Shown in pieces: positions 6,016 to 7,674 of a stretch of DNA of 7,674 nucleotides. The translations under genes and the position numbers were made by a program. The notes under the pieces were generated by a model. It made no database searches. It saw nothing but the letters and a program-made list of their open reading frames with translations, and was not told where the DNA came from. Position 1 is the stretch's first letter, and every line of letters begins with the position of its first letter. This DNA is from JBCBTJ01 sp964597685 (lineage in GTDB: Bacteria > Pseudomonadota > Alphaproteobacteria > Caulobacterales > Hyphomonadaceae), in the NCBI GenBank assembly GCA_964597685.1, contig CAZQZC010000135.1, positions 1-7,674 on the forward strand, given 5' to 3'.

Positions 6016-6525
6016 ATGAGTGAGACCTTCGCCTACATTCTCAAAACCTCCGCCCAACAGACGCTGACGGCCATGTCCGGCTTTCTGCGCAAGGCGGCCG
6101 ACCACGCCAAATCCGTCGAGGTGGAAGACGCCGTCTTCCTGTCCGCGCGGCTTTATCCGGACATGTTCCCCATGGGGCGGCAGGTGCAGATCGCGGCTGA
6201 TATGGCCGCGCGCGGGGCCGCGCGCCTCGCCGGGATCGAATTGCCGAACTTCCCCGACGAGGAGACGACGCTGATCCAGCTCGCCGACCGGGCGGAGCGG
6301 GCGAACATCTTCGTGCAGGGCGCGCCGGAAGACCCCATCAACGCGAACGCGCGTGAAACGCTCCAGATCCCGATCGGCGACCAAACCATGCCGATGGAGG
6401 GGCGCGCCTTCCTGTCGAACTTCATCTTGCCCAACCTCCACTTCCACGCCGCCACGGCCTACGGCCTGTTGCGCATGCAGGGCGTGACGCTCGGCAAGCG
6501 GGATTTCCTGATGCCGGGGAGCTGA
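6016..6525 (+). CDS. DUF1993 family protein
   Basis: The product has 169 residues and matches the DUF1993 family (DinB-like helical fold) along its length. Visible family marks are the opening helix (AQQTLTAMSGFLRKAADHAKS), ARLYPDMFPMGRQVQIAADMAARGAARLAGIE in the first half, and the C-terminal block FLSNFILPNLHFHAATAYGLLRMQGVTLGKRDFL. The histidines in LHFHAATAY are where DinB-like proteins often carry metal ligands, but I cannot confirm a metal site. No signal peptide or membrane segment, so it is cytoplasmic. The ATG at 6016 follows a GAGGAG 12 bp away, a loose spacing, with no better start in frame. It stands alone on the plus strand and ends one base before the TfoX-like gene stop on the other strand, with no terminator between. 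No specific function is known for the family. Confidence 0.88.
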   Translation: MSETFAYILKTSAQQTLTAMSGFLRKAADHAKSVEVEDAVFLSARLYPDMFPMGRQVQIAADMAARGAARLAGIELPNFPDEETTLIQLADRAERANIFVQGAPEDPINANARETLQIPIGDQTMPMEGRAFLSNFILPNLHFHAATAYGLLRMQGVTLGKRDFLMPGS

Positions 6526-6526
6526 T

Positions 6527-6862
6527 CTATCGCTTCTTGCCCGGCGGCGGGCCTTCGACGAAGGCGAGGCTTTCTTTCAGAAGCGCGATGACGAGGGCTT
6601 CGTCGTCCAGCATGGCGTCTGTGAGGCAGATATAATCGCGCATGGTCGCGCCGTAGGACTTGAACGGCCCGGCGCCGTGTTCGGCTGCCATGGCCTTCTG
6701 CCGGTCCTTCGGCAGGCGCACGCCCAGCTCACCGGCCTTGTTCATCTGGCTGTACATGTGGCCGTTGGCCGAGGTGTAGAAGAGGGTCTTGCCCTTCCGC
6801 TCCAGCCCCGCCGCCGCGCAGGCGCGGTCGTAAACGGCGAGGACGGCGTCGAAATCGGGCAT
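6527..6862 (-). CDS. TfoX N-terminal-domain-like small protein
   Basis: The product has 111 residues. The order of elements fits the TfoX/Sxy N-terminal domain: helix 1-20, RKGKTLFYTSANGHMYSQMNKAGELGVRLP (strands, with the ng-x-m-f and l-x-vRL patterns), AGPFKSYGATMRDYICL, then a final helix EALVIALLKESLAFV and the PPPGKKR tail common in these proteins. Stand-alone copies of this domain have no established role; the competence regulator Sxy has the same domain plus a C-terminal part that is missing here, so a link to competence should not be assumed. A GTG three bases upstream (6865) is in frame, but AGGT sits seven bases before the ATG, so I use the ATG. The cupin gene ends 9 nt upstream, so the two are surely one transcript. 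Confidence 0.65.
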   Translation of the reverse strand: MPDFDAVLAVYDRACAAAGLERKGKTLFYTSANGHMYSQMNKAGELGVRLPKDRQKAMAAEHGAGPFKSYGATMRDYICLTDAMLDDEALVIALLKESLAFVEGPPPGKKR

Positions 6863-6871
6863 CACGTGGAC

Positions 6872-7264
6872 CTATCGAGGCCGGTGCTCGGTCCCGATCC
6901 CGGCGGTGATGAAGAGGGCGGTCGCTTCGGCCTCGACATCCGCGGTGTGCCAGACCCCGCGCGGGTTGATTGCGTATTCGCCGGCTTTCAGCGGGATGAG
7001 CGTCTCGCCCCCGTCAAGCTCTTGGATCAATGTCATTTCGCCCTCTGTGCAGACCACCACTTCATCGCCCTTGGGATGCATCTCCCACGCGTCCCAAGGC
7101 GCTGCGAACGTATAGAGCGAGACAAGCCGGCCTTCGGCGCCGTCGCTGTGCGTGCGCTGGCCATAGGCGGCATACCAGTCCAAGCCGCTGAATGCGGGCT
7201 GGGCTTCCGCGGTCGCGCCAAGGCCGAGGTGGATGAAGTGCGTGTCGAGGCGTTTGGCGTCCAT
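6872..7264 (-). CDS. Small single-domain cupin protein
   Basis: The product has 130 residues and one cupin barrel. Motif 1 is seen as WEMHPKGDEVVVCTEGEMTLI (60-80), with His63 and Glu68 as likely metal ligands; the usual second histidine of HxH is replaced (His-Pro-Lys). Motif 2 is AGEYAINPRGVWHTADV (94-110), with His106 as the conserved ligand. The cupin fold covers isomerases, dioxygenases and binding proteins, so no reaction can be assigned. The start is the ATG at 7262-7264, preceded by AGGAGG six bases away; the longer frame back to 7426 overlaps purL and is not used. The gene lies 58 bp after purL and 9 nt before the TfoX-like gene, so it may be read through from the purine gene. Confidence 0.85.
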   Translation of the reverse strand: MDAKRLDTHFIHLGLGATAEAQPAFSGLDWYAAYGQRTHSDGAEGRLVSLYTFAAPWDAWEMHPKGDEVVVCTEGEMTLIQELDGGETLIPLKAGEYAINPRGVWHTADVEAEATALFITAGIGTEHRPR

Positions 7265-7322
7265 GTTCGGCCTCCTGTTTTGCGGCAGAGTACCCTTTTT
7301 GCCGCCGCGCCCCAAACCGACG

Positions 7323-7674
7323 TTAATCCGCGCCGCCCATATATCTGGGCAACCATCCCTCATGGGCCTCGCGGAGGCGGGCGAGGGGGACGGCGAAGAA
7401 CGCGCCATCGTAGTCTGACCCTTCAAGGATGGGGCCGTCCTTATGGGGTGCGACGACGACTCCGACCTGGGAACACGCGAAGACTTCGCTGTTGGTCAGG
7501 ATCTTGTCGGCGTCGTTTTCCGACATGGCCACGATGTAGGCTGCATTCGTTTCTGCAAAGAGGTCGCGGGCTTTAGGTGGTTCCGTTTCAGACCCTGCCA
7601 TCAGACAAACACCCATCCCACTCGCCAGCGCCATCTCCGCCGCCGCGCACGCAATTCCCCCATCGCTCACATCA
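7323..7674 (-). CDS. purL: Phosphoribosylformylglycinamidine synthase subunit PurL, C-terminal part (5' end outside window)
   Basis: Only the last 116 residues are in the window; the gene continues beyond base 7674. PurL, with PurQ and PurS, converts FGAR to FGAM with ATP and glutamine in de novo purine synthesis. The fragment opens with DVSDGGIACAAAEMALASGMGV, the conserved C-terminal motif in the second AIRS-like domain; the edge base is consistent with the preceding His of the usual HDVSDGG. LFAETNAAYIVAM corresponds to the LFGExQxRYvv block of the family, and REAHEGWLPRYM is a typical alphaproteobacterial PurL ending. The stop is TAA at 7323-7325. The small-subunit-dependent form is assumed from the class of organism, since the rest of the protein is not visible. 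Confidence 0.9.
   Translation of the reverse strand, partial: DVSDGGIACAAAEMALASGMGVCLMAGSETEPPKARDLFAETNAAYIVAMSENDADKILTNSEVFACSQVGVVVAPHKDGPILEGSDYDGAFFAVPLARLREAHEGWLPRYMGGAD

Noticed and set aside
7276..7305. GCGGCA/TGCCGC arms with T/A runs between purL and the cupin gene, considered as a terminator.
   Set aside because: The A/T run is inside the loop rather than after the stem on either strand, and the 12-base loop is large.
6677..7576. A 299-codon plus-strand frame opposite the TfoX-like, cupin and purL genes.
   Set aside because: All three opposing genes have recognisable motifs and good ribosome sites; this frame has neither.
1..7674. tRNA or rRNA genes, CRISPR repeats, IS ends, phage genes, toxin-antitoxin pairs.
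   Set aside because: No repeat series, cloverleaf, transposase or integrase motif, or terminal inverted repeats were seen on either strand.

Overview
This window is high-GC bacterial DNA, almost entirely coding. Its gene content points to an alphaproteobacterium: a divergent FliM, a PurL fragment, and a 77-residue BolA protein of the type alphaproteobacteria carry near purL. GC-rich third positions and Shine-Dalgarno sites of the AGGAGG type agree. I cannot name the genus. A motile, aquatic, aerobic heterotroph is a reasonable inference from the flagellar motor gene, the lipoprotein cytochrome c and the BicA-like transporter, but it is only an inference.

Left to right: the end of fliM (+) runs in from the left edge and meets a TerC-family membrane protein (-), with overlapping stop codons. 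A minus-strand series follows. Read in its own direction (right to left) it is a BicA-like SulP anion transporter with a STAS domain, a broken short-chain dehydrogenase (SDR), a lipid-anchored monohaem cytochrome c, then TerC. Upstream of the SulP gene is a 221-bp AT-richer stretch, the most regulatory-looking DNA here, with a candidate promoter and several inverted repeats. Further right are an atypical SDR (NmrA/epimerase-like) and bolA, translated as a tight pair on the minus strand. Then comes a 255-bp divergent gap and a DUF1993 gene (+). Last is a minus-strand run: the purL 3' end, a small cupin and a TfoX-N-like protein. The cupin and TfoX-like genes are 9 nt apart.

Most genes look like ordinary housekeeping or accessory metabolism, and I see no phage, IS, CRISPR, toxin-antitoxin or defence module, and no RNA gene. 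The points most worth a second look are the SDR pseudogene (frameshift, lost C-terminus, possible hexanucleotide expansion in its Rossmann loop), the BicA-type sodium-site residues in the SulP protein together with its dyad-rich leader, the bolA-reductase coupling without a monothiol glutaredoxin beside it, and a two-cysteine insert in TerC. I did not find a convincing undescribed system.
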